From positions 61,217 through 125,216 of the forward strand of contig NZ_JAJSON010000012.1 in assembly GCF_022410465.1 (NCBI RefSeq): a stretch of DNA of 64,000 nucleotides, given 5' to 3'. A program made the translations under genes and the position numbers. Every line of letters begins with the position of its first letter. The first letter of the stretch is position 1. This DNA comes from Christiangramia crocea (GTDB lineage Bacteria > Bacteroidota > Bacteroidia > Flavobacteriales > Flavobacteriaceae). The notes under the pieces were generated by a model. It was not told the origin of the DNA, did no database searches, and saw only the letters and a list, made by a program, of their open reading frames with translations. Positions 36,354 through 44,847 of the stretch are shown in pieces.

Positions 36354-37354
36354 TTGATAAAATCTAAAATTCGCTTCTCAAACTTAGCCTTCCTATCATT
36401 AAGGAATTCCATTTCAATAGGCAGATAGTATAGTTGCTCATTTCGTATCCTGTCTTTTAACCTCATAAAATCCTTTTCAGTGGTAAGAATCTTTTTTGGG
36501 AGTTGCTGAAGCTTTTGAATTTCTTTTTCTGAAAAATTATGATGGTCAGGAAATTTGAAATGTTCAGGACTTATTCCCATGGCTTCAAGATACTCAAGAA
36601 GAGGTTTTGGATTGGCTATTCCCGTTACCAGACAGTATTCGGCAACCGATACATCTTCCAATAGCCTTTCATCCTTATGGGAGTACACTTTATCAGAATA
36701 ATTGATCGACGTAAAGAATAAATCCTGCTGAGACCCGGGCTTAATCTTCTCTCTGATCTTCTTCATGTCTTCTGAAGATAGATCAGAAGGACATTTGGTT
36801 ACAATTATAATATCAGCCCTTTCAGCCCCAGCTGACGATTCCCTTAGATTCCCTGCGGGTAATAGAAGATCATCCGTATACAGATCTCCATAAGCCGTTA
36901 GCAATATGTAGAAACCGGGCTTAACTTTCCGGTGCTGAAAAGCATCGTCCAGTAAAATAACATCTGGAGAAAACTTCTGTAATTCCCTGATACCTTCCCT
37001 CCTATCGGCATCCACAGCCACAGTCACCTCAGGAAATTTATTTTTGAACTGTAATGGTTCATCCCCAGCCCTTGCTGCCGGTTGATCTGTTTCAACAAGC
37101 TGAAAACCTTTGCTTTCCCTTTTATAGCCCCTGCTAAGGCTTGCAACTTTAAAATCTTTATGAAGCATTTTTAGAAGATACTCGATCATTGGAGACTTTC
37201 CCGTCCCTCCCATGTTGAGATTCCCCACACCAATTACCGGCAGATCATAGGAAACTGAATTGAGGATACCTTTATCATAAAGTTTATTCCGAAGCCCGGT
37301 CACTACATGGTATAAGACTGAAAAAGGAAAGAGTAATTTTCTCGGATTCGGCAT
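36344..37354 (-). CDS. lpxK: tetraacyldisaccharide 4'-kinase
   Basis: Phosphorylates the lipid A precursor at the 4' position at the inner membrane. 336 residues. The P-loop-like VGNLNMGGTGKSPMIEYLL lies near 43-61; SRGYKRESKG, AGDEPLQF and VILLDDAFQHRK follow, all standard LpxK blocks. It shows that the organism makes lipid A; kdtA at 49771 is the next step of the same route. Divergent from the Nif3-like gene. Confidence 0.95.
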   Translation of the reverse strand: MPNPRKLLFPFSVLYHVVTGLRNKLYDKGILNSVSYDLPVIGVGNLNMGGTGKSPMIEYLLKMLHKDFKVASLSRGYKRESKGFQLVETDQPAARAGDEPLQFKNKFPEVTVAVDADRREGIRELQKFSPDVILLDDAFQHRKVKPGFYILLTAYGDLYTDDLLLPAGNLRESSAGAERADIIIVTKCPSDLSSEDMKKIREKIKPGSQQDLFFTSINYSDKVYSHKDERLLEDVSVAEYCLVTGIANPKPLLEYLEAMGISPEHFKFPDHHNFSEKEIQKLQQLPKKILTTEKDFMRLKDRIRNEQLYYLPIEMEFLNDRKAKFEKRILDFINKK

Positions 37355-37475
37355 GGAAGGCTATATATAATATTTATATTTGGACAGTTAAAGGTTGAAA
37401 AATTGGAATACTGGAGAATAATTCTACAATTTTAATATTCTCTCTGTCACAAATCAAAGGCTAAAATATTAAATT

Positions 37476-38570
37476 ATGACCATACAGGAAGTAATTAACC
37501 TTATAGAAGATTTTGCCCCCACGAGATATGCTGAAGATTTTGATAATGTAGGGCTCCTGGTAGGCGATAATTCAAAGGAAGTTACCAGTGCTTTAATAAC
37601 ACTGGACACCCTGGAAGCTACAGTAGATGAAGCAATCAAAAAAGACTGCAACCTTATCATCAGTTTTCATCCCATCATCTTTTCCGGACTTAAGAAGCTT
37701 ACGGGCAAAAACTATGTGGAGAGAACGGTTCTTAAGGCTATTAAAAATGATATTGCCATTTATGCCATACATACTGCCTTAGACAACCAGTTTAAAGGGG
37801 TAAATGATATGATATCGGAAAAACTCGGATTAAGGAACCGGCAGATCCTGATTCCTCGCAGGGACTCCATAAAAAAACTTAGCACTTTTGTTCCGGTAAA
37901 TAGTGCCGATAAGGTAAGGAAGGCCCTATTTGATGCCGGTGGTGGAAGCATTGGCAATTATGATAACTGTAGTTTTAATATGCAGGGAAAAGGTTCATTT
38001 AAAGGTAATGAAGACTCCAATCCCGTAATCGGGGAAAAAGGCCAGGTCCATTTCGAGGAAGAAGTACAAATAGGCATCACCTATCCTGCTCATTTGGAAG
38101 GGCGAATTCTTGGAAATCTTTTTAAATCTCACCCATACGAAGAAGTTGCTTACGAGATCCACAGCCTGGAAAATAAAAATCAGCATTTAGGGATGGGAAT
38201 GACAGGAGAACTTTCGGAAGAAATAGATGAAGCCAGCTTCCTTGATAAGGTTAAAAAAACCTTTGGCTCCGGCTGCATAAGACATTCAAAATTGCTGAAC
38301 AAACCAGTAAAAAAAGTAGCTGTTCTGGGTGGAAGTGGCGCTTTTGCGATAGAAAATGCCAAAGCTGCAGGAGCCGATATCTTTATCACCGCAGATCTCA
38401 AATATCACGACTTTTATAAAGCCGAGGAAAAGCTGGTGTTAGCAGATATTGGACACTATGAAAGTGAACAGTTTACAAAAAATTTACTATATTCTTTTCT
38501 TAGCAAAAAAATTAGTAGTTTTGCACTTATTTTAGCAGATACAAACACCAATCCAATCAACTATTTATAA
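37476..38570 (+). CDS. Nif3-like dinuclear metal-centre hexameric protein
   Basis: 364 residues of the Nif3/YbgI (DUF34) family, with the family's central insert domain (about 125-235, VPVNSADKVRKALFDAGGG). Metal ligands are recognisable in ISFHPIIFSGLKKL near the start and in the C-terminal DLKYHDFYKA and LADIGHYESEQF. It is annotated in databases as GTP cyclohydrolase I type 2 homologue, but its reaction is unsettled. The next gene starts one base after the stop. Confidence 0.92.
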   Translation: MTIQEVINLIEDFAPTRYAEDFDNVGLLVGDNSKEVTSALITLDTLEATVDEAIKKDCNLIISFHPIIFSGLKKLTGKNYVERTVLKAIKNDIAIYAIHTALDNQFKGVNDMISEKLGLRNRQILIPRRDSIKKLSTFVPVNSADKVRKALFDAGGGSIGNYDNCSFNMQGKGSFKGNEDSNPVIGEKGQVHFEEEVQIGITYPAHLEGRILGNLFKSHPYEEVAYEIHSLENKNQHLGMGMTGELSEEIDEASFLDKVKKTFGSGCIRHSKLLNKPVKKVAVLGGSGAFAIENAKAAGADIFITADLKYHDFYKAEEKLVLADIGHYESEQFTKNLLYSFLSKKISSFALILADTNTNPINYL

Positions 38571-38571
38571 T

Positions 38572-39351
38572 ATGGCGAAAAAAAACGATGTTACTGTAGA
38601 AGAGAAGTTAAGATCACTGTACGATCTTCAGTTGGTAGATTCGAGAATTGATGAAATTAGAAACGTACGTGGTGAACTTCCCCTTGAAGTTGAAGATCTG
38701 GAAGATGAAGTAGCAGGTTTAAACAGACGCCTGGAAAAACTGGAAGCCGACATAGAAGTCATTGAAAATGACATCAAGAACAAGAAGAACCAGATTGAGG
38801 AGTCTAAGTCTACGATCAAAAAATATTCTGAACAGCAGAAAAATGTTCGTAACAACAGGGAGTTCAATGCCCTAAGTAAAGAGATCGAATTTCAGGAGCT
38901 TGAAATAGAACTTTCTGAAAAGCACATCAAGGAGTATAAGGCCAAAATCGAGCAGAAGAAAGAGGTTATTACCCAAACCAAAGAGAAGCTTGCAGAAAGA
39001 GAGGCACATCTTAAGCACAAAAAAGGTGAGCTTGACGAGATATTAAAAGAAACCGAAAAGGAAGAGCAGGCCCTTATTGAAAAATCACAGGAATACGAAA
39101 AGAACATTGAAGAAAGACTGGTTACTGCTTATAAAAGAATAAGAAGTAACGTTAAGAATGGTCTTGCAGTTGTTCCTGTTGAGCGTGGAGCTTCAGGAGG
39201 TTCGTTCTTTACCATTCCACCACAGGTGATCATGGAGATTGCTGGCCGCAAAAAGATCATCACCGATGAGCATAGTGGTAGAATACTTGTAGACGAGGAA
39301 CTGGCAAAAGAAGAACAGGAAAAAATGTCAAGCATGTTTAAGAAGTTCTAA
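38572..39351 (+). CDS. coiled-coil protein of the C4-zinc-ribbon (DUF164/CT398) family
   Basis: 259 residues: a long antiparallel coiled coil (about 10-190) and a C-terminal module PVERGASGGSFFTIPPQ, then KKIITDEHSGRILVDEEL. In other phyla this module is a four-Cys zinc ribbon (CGGC...CxxCGRIL). Here all four positions are non-Cys (GASG, DEHSGR), so no zinc can be held in the usual way, though the fold signature persists. The partner in the Nif3 operon is conserved in many bacteria; the role may be linked to flagella/secretion or RNA processing elsewhere, unknown here. Confidence 0.88.
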   Translation: MAKKNDVTVEEKLRSLYDLQLVDSRIDEIRNVRGELPLEVEDLEDEVAGLNRRLEKLEADIEVIENDIKNKKNQIEESKSTIKKYSEQQKNVRNNREFNALSKEIEFQELEIELSEKHIKEYKAKIEQKKEVITQTKEKLAEREAHLKHKKGELDEILKETEKEEQALIEKSQEYEKNIEERLVTAYKRIRSNVKNGLAVVPVERGASGGSFFTIPPQVIMEIAGRKKIITDEHSGRILVDEELAKEEQEKMSSMFKKF

Positions 39352-39371
39352 ACTCTTTAAACAGTAAATAT

Positions 39372-39437
39372 AAACTGCCTGAAAAATAACAGTAGGATCT
39401 TAGATCTGAAGCAAAAGTTTTTCAGGCAGTTTTTTTA
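39372..39437 (+). terminator. terminator of the Nif3-like/coiled-coil operon
   Basis: AAACTGCCTGAAAAA (39372-39386) pairs exactly with TTTTTCAGGCAGTTT (39418-39432), followed by T. The 31-nt loop contains its own small palindrome, GATCTTAGATC, making a branched hairpin. Confidence 0.75.
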
Positions 39438-39537
39438 TGTCTTAATCTCAGGCTTACCCCACTGATATGGGATTAACAAGTATTTCACATTTATCGGGCT
39501 ATAAAAAGCTACCTTTAACTAACCCAATTCGTTAAAG

Positions 39538-40128
39538 ATGAGAACTACATTAATCCTTTTTTGCATGATGCTGTTTTTAATGTCTTGTAAAGACAATAAG
39601 GAAAACGCAGAAAAAGAAATAGAGGAAAATCAAACCGAATCCATAGAATCAAAGGAAAAAACAGGAGGTACCTCCCAGGATCAGCCTATAAACCAAAACC
39701 CTGATGTTCCTGATTCTGATACCGCAAATTCTGACTCTGAAGTGAACCCCGATACAGGTAATAGTATTGCAGGGACCTATATTAGAAGTGATCATCCCGA
39801 AGACTGGAATTGCAGTTGCTTCTGCCTGGAAGTAAAAATGAGCGGCACTTCAGAATTATGCCTTTCTGAAGACAAATTATATGTAAATGGCCGGTTTGAG
39901 CAGAGTGGAAATAATATCAATGTTTATTATTCAGGGAAGTCGTCCAAAACAACAGATTCTGAAATTCCATGGGATAAGTTTGAAAAAAACACTCCAATAG
40001 CGGTTCTAAGCCCATCAGGAAACGGCTTTGATCTGGATTGGAAAGGATTTACAATCGACGGAAAGATAGCTGTAGATTACGCGCTTTACGGAAAGAAGAC
40101 TTTAGAAGGAACTTACAAGAGAAAATAA
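39538..40128 (+). CDS. hypothetical lipoprotein
   Basis: 196 residues, lipobox LFLMSC (Cys17). A low-complexity Glu/Asp/Ser/Asn linker (about 20-80) leads to a roughly 110-residue globular domain: GTYIRSDHPEDWNCSCFCLE (a CSCFC cluster), then alternating strands (LYVNGRFEQSGNNINVYYSG) and a closing GTYKRK that echoes the opening GTYIRS, suggesting a closed beta barrel, calycin-like. I recognise no family. It is 1 bp upstream of msrA. Confidence 0.75.
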   Translation: MRTTLILFCMMLFLMSCKDNKENAEKEIEENQTESIESKEKTGGTSQDQPINQNPDVPDSDTANSDSEVNPDTGNSIAGTYIRSDHPEDWNCSCFCLEVKMSGTSELCLSEDKLYVNGRFEQSGNNINVYYSGKSSKTTDSEIPWDKFEKNTPIAVLSPSGNGFDLDWKGFTIDGKIAVDYALYGKKTLEGTYKRK

Positions 40129-40129
40129 T

Positions 40130-40792
40130 ATGAGATTTCTAGCATTAAACTTAATAAGTCTGGTGCTTCTTGCCTGTGGCAACCAGACAAAGGAAAATAC
40201 TGCTACAAGACCTGAAATTGCCAATGCAGAGCCTGTTGAAGTTGCAGCTGAAAACGGAATGGAAAGGGCTTATTTTGCCAGTGGATGTTTTTGGTGTGTA
40301 GAAGCCATTTACGAAAGTATTGAAGGCGTAGAAGAGGCCATCTCGGGTTATTCGGGAGGGCACACTAAGAATCCAACCTATGAATCAAGCAACACAGGGA
40401 CAACCGGACATGCAGAATCTGTAGAAGTGATATATGATCCCGATGTGGTTAGCTTTAAAACACTAGTAGAAGTCTATTTTGGATCCCAGGATCCAACCCA
40501 GGTGAATGGCCAGGGTCCCGACAGAGGTTCCCAATACCGATCCATCATTTTTTATCAGAATGAAGAACAGAAAAAGATCATAGAAGAGGTTAAGGCTGAA
40601 GTGGCCAAAGACTATAACGAACCTATTGCCGCAGAAATTTTACCATTTCAAAAATTCTGGAAAGCCGAGAACTACCACCAGGATTATGAGAAGAACAATC
40701 CTAATAATCCATATATTCAAAAAGTTTCAATTCCGAGATTAAACAGGTTCAAAGCAAAATTTCCTGATATTCTGAAGGAGGATGCTCATTAA
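40130..40792 (+). CDS. msrA: peptide-methionine (S)-S-oxide reductase, lipoprotein form
   Basis: 220 residues. A lipoprotein signal (LLACGN, Cys16) and linker precede the catalytic domain: nucleophile Cys53 in GCFWC, GYSGGHTKNPTYE, TGHAESVEV and NYHQDY. It repairs oxidised methionine; the lipobox places it in the envelope rather than the cytosol. Resolving cysteines at the usual C-terminal sites are absent; Cys56 may serve. Co-transcribed with the preceding lipoprotein. Confidence 0.94.
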   Translation: MRFLALNLISLVLLACGNQTKENTATRPEIANAEPVEVAAENGMERAYFASGCFWCVEAIYESIEGVEEAISGYSGGHTKNPTYESSNTGTTGHAESVEVIYDPDVVSFKTLVEVYFGSQDPTQVNGQGPDRGSQYRSIIFYQNEEQKKIIEEVKAEVAKDYNEPIAAEILPFQKFWKAENYHQDYEKNNPNNPYIQKVSIPRLNRFKAKFPDILKEDAH

Positions 40793-40821
40793 AATACTTT
40801 GGGGAATTTTTTTGAAATATA

Positions 40822-40855
40822 TCCTGTTCCGATAGCTATCGGGATTATCTCAGGA
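40822..40855. repeat. short palindromic repeat, copy 2
   Basis: TCCTG...CAGGA ends with the core palindrome CCGATAGCTATCGG. Reverse complement of the copy at 10686-10720 with about five differences. It lies between convergent msrA and the kynurenine monooxygenase gene. Confidence 0.6.
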
Positions 40856-40943
40856 TCTGTCTGGAAAAATTCATGAGAAATATTAAAAGAAGCTGAACAA
40901 GTTCAGCCCTGACGAGAAGACTAACAGTTTTAAGAAAGTTTCT

Positions 40944-42287
40944 TTATTTTCTAATAAGACTTATAATCTTTTCTTCAACCTCCCTGGAATCCCATTTCTC
41001 TTCAATATTGGGAATCTTCATTACTTCATCCATAATTTCCCTTTGATAATCCCCAATTTTTAAGGCTTCAGAGTAGGCCTTATCAGAAAAAGTAACCCTG
41101 GAATATAAAGGGGTCCAGAGATCCGGATGTTCCTGGGCGAATTTCTTTTCTATTTTTTTACTCAACAGGAATTTTGGATCTGCCGTCTTACTACTCATCT
41201 CCATGAAGTTCCGGTAGCTCAGTTCGGCTATAGCATCGGCATTAGGTTTTCTTTCGGTCTGGTATTCTTCAAATATCTTCTGCCAGTCGTTTCCATATTT
41301 ATCCATTTTTTCATTCAGCACTGAAATATCCTCGAATCCTGCATTCATACCCTGTCCATAAAAAGGTACAATCGCGTGGGCCGAATCTCCCACCAGGGTG
41401 ATCTTATCATAATAAGACCAGGGGAAACATTTTATAGTTACCATGGCGCTCGTAGGATTCCTGAAAAAGTCTTTCTTCAAATTGGATATCTCATCCTTGA
41501 TATCAGAAAAATAAGTCTCAAAAAATACATCGGCATCCTGTTCAGACTTTATACTTTCAAATGAAACCTCTCCTTCAAAAGGTAAAAACAACGTACAGGT
41601 GAAAGTCCCATCCAGGTTTGGCATGGCGATAAGCATAAAATTCCCTCTGGGCCATATATGAAAAGACGAACTGTCCAGTTTATGAGTCCCGTCTTCATTG
41701 GGAAGGATGGTAAGCTCTTTATAACCTACATCAATAAAGTGCTGGGAATAATTAAACCTGCTTTGTCGCTGCATTTTATGTCGCACCCGGGAAAAAGCAC
41801 CATCGGCTCCAAAGATGAGATCAAACTGATATTCTTCCCAGTTGCTCTTCTCAGACTCCCCTGTATAAAGGCGGGCATTGGGCATATCTACTTCCCAAAC
41901 TTTTTCTTCAAACTTGAACTGAGTTCCTTCCTTTTCCGCCAGATCGATCATCTTCCGGTTCAGCACGCCTCTGGATATCGAATAGATGGCTTCTCCTTCT
42001 TCTCCGTATTTTTGATAATACACAGGTTCTCCCTCAACATGCATAGCACGTTTGTCCAGAGGCAAGGCTAACTTTCTTATCTCCTTTTCTATTCCAACCA
42101 CTCCCAGAGCCTTCCAGCCTCTATTGGACATCGCAAGATTAATGGATCTCCCTGAGAACTCAACTTTCCTTACATCGGGTCTGCGATCGAATACCGTAAC
42201 TGAATGACCCTGCTTCCTAAGGTAAATAGCCAGCAACGATCCAACTAGTCCCGATCCTACTATGGCTACATTCTTTTTTGTTTGCAT
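40944..42287 (-). CDS. kmo: kynurenine 3-monooxygenase
   Basis: 447 residues, class A flavoprotein hydroxylase. Rossmann VAIVGSGLVGSLLAIYLRKQ at the start; KVEFSGRSINLAMSNRG, the KMO-specific block; ISRGVLNRKMIDLAE; FGADGAFSRVRHKMQ; and the second FAD motif TLVGDSAHAIVPFYGQGMNA. It hydroxylates kynurenine with NADPH and O2 in tryptophan catabolism toward quinolinate/NAD or anthranilate. No other kynurenine gene is near. Divergent from the Old Yellow Enzyme gene. Confidence 0.9.
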   Translation of the reverse strand: MQTKKNVAIVGSGLVGSLLAIYLRKQGHSVTVFDRRPDVRKVEFSGRSINLAMSNRGWKALGVVGIEKEIRKLALPLDKRAMHVEGEPVYYQKYGEEGEAIYSISRGVLNRKMIDLAEKEGTQFKFEEKVWEVDMPNARLYTGESEKSNWEEYQFDLIFGADGAFSRVRHKMQRQSRFNYSQHFIDVGYKELTILPNEDGTHKLDSSSFHIWPRGNFMLIAMPNLDGTFTCTLFLPFEGEVSFESIKSEQDADVFFETYFSDIKDEISNLKKDFFRNPTSAMVTIKCFPWSYYDKITLVGDSAHAIVPFYGQGMNAGFEDISVLNEKMDKYGNDWQKIFEEYQTERKPNADAIAELSYRNFMEMSSKTADPKFLLSKKIEKKFAQEHPDLWTPLYSRVTFSDKAYSEALKIGDYQREIMDEVMKIPNIEEKWDSREVEEKIISLIRK

Positions 42288-42496
42288 GAAATGGTTTGAA
42301 AATAAATTTTGGCAGAGGTCTAAGCGGCGCCAAAGGATTTCAAAATTTTAATTACGAAATTACTTAATAAAAATGAAACAGACTTATTTGAAAGCTGTGA
42401 ATAAACCCATTGATTTCTGGCATTTATCATTTAATTAACAGCCCTAAAGGCTCATATCTGGTAATTTTATAGAACAAACAGAAAAAATCCCGCGAC

Positions 42497-43606
42497 ATGG
42501 CCCAGGCTAACCAACCCCTTCTTGAACCCTATAAAATTGGAGACCTTCCGTTAAAGAACAGAGTGGTCATGGCACCAATGACAAGGAACAGGGCAGATAA
42601 TAAATACAATGCGCCCACCGACCTTCACGTAAAATATTATACCCAGCGTGCTGGCGCCGGACTTATTATTACTGAAGGCTCCCAGGTATCAGATCGGGCC
42701 GTTGGTTACTTACATACTCCAGGCATTCATACTGAAGACCAGGTTGCCGGCTGGAAGAAAGTCACAGATGCCGTTCATGAGGAAGGAGGCAAAATATTCG
42801 TTCAATTATGGCACTGCGGAAGGTTGTCGCATCCTAAGTTCCACAACGGGGAGAGACCTCTTGCTCCAAGTGCCGTAAATCCCGAAACTAAGGTATTTAC
42901 TCCTGATGGGTTTGAACAGACCACAGAACCTAAGGAAATGAGCATTCAGGAGATCCAGGAAACCATTCAGGAATTTCGCCATGCTTCCGAAATGGCCAAA
43001 AAGGCCGGATTCGATGGAGTGGAGATCCATTCCTCCAATGGTTATCTTTTTCATCAGTTCTTCAATAAGAATTCAAATTTAAGAACCGATGATTATGGAG
43101 GAAGTATTCCTAACCGGGCAAGATTTTTCTTTGATGTTCTGGAGGTAATCGGTGAGATATGGCCCGAGAACAGGATTGCATGCCGCTTCAACCCTTCTCT
43201 GAATGGAGCTTTTGGAATTACGGCAACTGAAGAAAGTATCGCGGTCTTTGATTATATCATGGAGAAGCTTAATGCATATGATCTGGCCTATGTTCACCTA
43301 TCGGAACCAATGAATGATGTAAGCAATATTGATTATCTGGTCTCTGAGGTTTGTAAACATTACCGACCAATCTACAAAGGCACTATAATGGCCAATAAGG
43401 GATTTACTCAGGAAAAGGGAAATAAAATTCTTGAAGATGGATATGCAGACCTTGTCTCCTTTGCCAGGCTGTTTATTTCCAACCCTGATCTACCGGAAAG
43501 GTTTAAAAATAACTGGCCAACTGCCGATTGGGATACAGAAACATTTTACACCCAGGGATCCAAAGGATATACCGATTACCCGGCTTATGAAGAGAAAAAG
43601 TCCTAA
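42497..43606 (+). CDS. Old Yellow Enzyme-family alkene reductase
   Basis: 369 residues, FMN TIM barrel. LPLKNRVVMAPMTRNRADN at the start, IFVQLWHCGRLSHP, the substrate-binding His/Asn pair in VEIHSSNGYLFHQFF (HxxN), and NLRTDDYGGSIPNRARFFFD. It reduces activated C=C bonds or nitro groups with NAD(P)H (NemA-like). A physiological substrate cannot be deduced. It shares a 209-bp upstream region with kmo. Confidence 0.93.
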   Translation: MAQANQPLLEPYKIGDLPLKNRVVMAPMTRNRADNKYNAPTDLHVKYYTQRAGAGLIITEGSQVSDRAVGYLHTPGIHTEDQVAGWKKVTDAVHEEGGKIFVQLWHCGRLSHPKFHNGERPLAPSAVNPETKVFTPDGFEQTTEPKEMSIQEIQETIQEFRHASEMAKKAGFDGVEIHSSNGYLFHQFFNKNSNLRTDDYGGSIPNRARFFFDVLEVIGEIWPENRIACRFNPSLNGAFGITATEESIAVFDYIMEKLNAYDLAYVHLSEPMNDVSNIDYLVSEVCKHYRPIYKGTIMANKGFTQEKGNKILEDGYADLVSFARLFISNPDLPERFKNNWPTADWDTETFYTQGSKGYTDYPAYEEKKS

Positions 43607-43695
43607 TTTTTTAATAAACCTGTTATAAAAGCTGTTAAGGATTTTTCGCCAGTCTAAGGGAAAAATTAAATTAGTATCAACTAAATAATATAATT

Positions 43696-43941
43696 ATGGA
43701 TCAGGAAAAGTTAGACCACATGAGATCTGTACTGAACAAACTTGAGGATATCAAGAACACTCAGGAAAGTCTTATAGATAAAATAAACCATGTGATCACA
43801 GATTTATTTCAGCATCCGGATAAAGATCTGGAGAAAATTATGGAAGACGCACATCAAAAAGCTTCAGATAATATTGATGCTATTAGAGAAGCGATGGAAG
43901 ATTACGAAATGTCAATTAATAAATTAGAGAATCAGGATTAA
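43696..43941 (+). CDS. small helical hypothetical protein (81 aa)
   Basis: MDQEKLDHMRSVLNKLEDIK followed by two more helices, no Cys, no signal or membrane segment, charged throughout. Predicted as a three-helix or coiled-coil protein. No family recognised. It has its own spacing on both sides and is followed by a terminator, so it is probably a monocistronic gene. Confidence 0.65.
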   Translation: MDQEKLDHMRSVLNKLEDIKNTQESLIDKINHVITDLFQHPDKDLEKIMEDAHQKASDNIDAIREAMEDYEMSINKLENQD

Positions 43942-43987
43942 TTTAAAAGTCCGTTAACAGGCTTTTAAACAAGCAATTTCTAAATTG

Positions 43988-44017
43988 AGGTCAGTCTAAC
44001 AAAACTGACCTTTTTTT
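43988..44017 (+). terminator. intrinsic terminator abutting the flavin reductase start
   Basis: AGGTCAG (43988-43994) pairs with CTGACCT (44005-44011), 10-nt loop, T7 at 44011-44017. The very next bases are the ATG of the flavin reductase gene. Confidence 0.85.
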
Positions 44018-44671
44018 ATGAAGCATATTAGCGCAGAGGATATCAGGAAAATGGAGAAGATCTACCGGTTGAATCTGATCAACAGCTGTTCCGGTTATAA
44101 ATCTGCAAACCTTATAGCCACCAAATCTAAATCTGGAAATCCGAATGTGGCCGTATTCAGTTCGGTAACCCACATTGGAAGCGACCCGGCAATGCTGGGG
44201 TTTGTGACCAGACCATTAAGTGTGGCTCGCAATACCTATCAGAATATAAAAGAGACCTCTTATTTCACCGTTAACCATATTCATGAAAAAATGATCGAAC
44301 AGGCCCATCAAACGGCTGCAAAATATGAGGAGGATATTTCTGAATTCCACAAAACAGGACTGGAAGAAGAATACCTGAACGGCTTTTTTGCTCCTTATGT
44401 AAAACAATCTGAAATAAAGATGGGCTGTAAATACCTGAATGAATATAAGATCAAAGAAAATGACACTCTTCTAATCATTGCCTCTATAGAACACATTTAT
44501 TTTGATGAAGGAATACAGATGCCCGACGGATGGCTACGCCTTGATGATGCAGGAACCGTAGCTATAAATGGGCTGGATGGATATTCCCTCCCTGCACTGC
44601 TTGACAGGTTCCATTACGCACGTCCCGGACAGGAAGTAAAATCATTCTTTAGTAAGGAAGCCAGTCAGTAA
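44018..44671 (+). CDS. flavin reductase-like FMN-binding protein
   Basis: 217 residues of the flavin reductase/DIM6-NTAB split-barrel family: YKSANLIATKSKSGNPNVAV, FSSVTHIGSDPAMLGFVTRP and SYFTVNHI. It would bind FMN, possibly reducing free flavin for partners. It heads the photolyase cluster, the broken cryptochrome starting 3 bp after its stop, so supply of reduced flavin to photoreceptors is an attractive inference. The ATG directly follows a terminator; an in-frame Met at residue 12 (44051) would give a short leader. Confidence 0.85.
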   Translation: MKHISAEDIRKMEKIYRLNLINSCSGYKSANLIATKSKSGNPNVAVFSSVTHIGSDPAMLGFVTRPLSVARNTYQNIKETSYFTVNHIHEKMIEQAHQTAAKYEEDISEFHKTGLEEEYLNGFFAPYVKQSEIKMGCKYLNEYKIKENDTLLIIASIEHIYFDEGIQMPDGWLRLDDAGTVAINGLDGYSLPALLDRFHYARPGQEVKSFFSKEASQ

Positions 44672-44674
44672 AAT

Positions 44675-44820
44675 ATGAGTCCAGCTCAGTTTTGGTTTAG
44701 AAATGATCTTCGAAGCCGGGATAATGGAAGACTGAAAATCACCTGTAATCTTCATGAGGTCTGTATATTTTGTTAATCCAGGGCATTATCAAAAGTCGGC
44801 TCATGATTTTAAGAAAACTA
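44675..44820 (+). pseudogene. remnant of a DASH-type cryptochrome/photolyase
   Basis: From ATG 44675 the frame reads MSPAQFWFRNDLRSRDNGRL and stops at 44774-44776. FWFRNDLR..DN is the hallmark N-terminus of the cryptochrome/photolyase family. Shifting frame at about 44763 gives VYFVNPGHYQKSAHDFKKT, which aligns with the next conserved block of DASH cryptochromes (VYxxDPRxF...GFxKTG, recalled). The remaining roughly 400 codons are missing: the FeS photolyase begins at 44848. So the gene has at least one frameshift and a large deletion. It sits in operon position, 3 bp after the flavin reductase. Confidence 0.75.
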
Positions 44821-44847
44821 TGAGCCTTATAATGAATATCAGGATCT

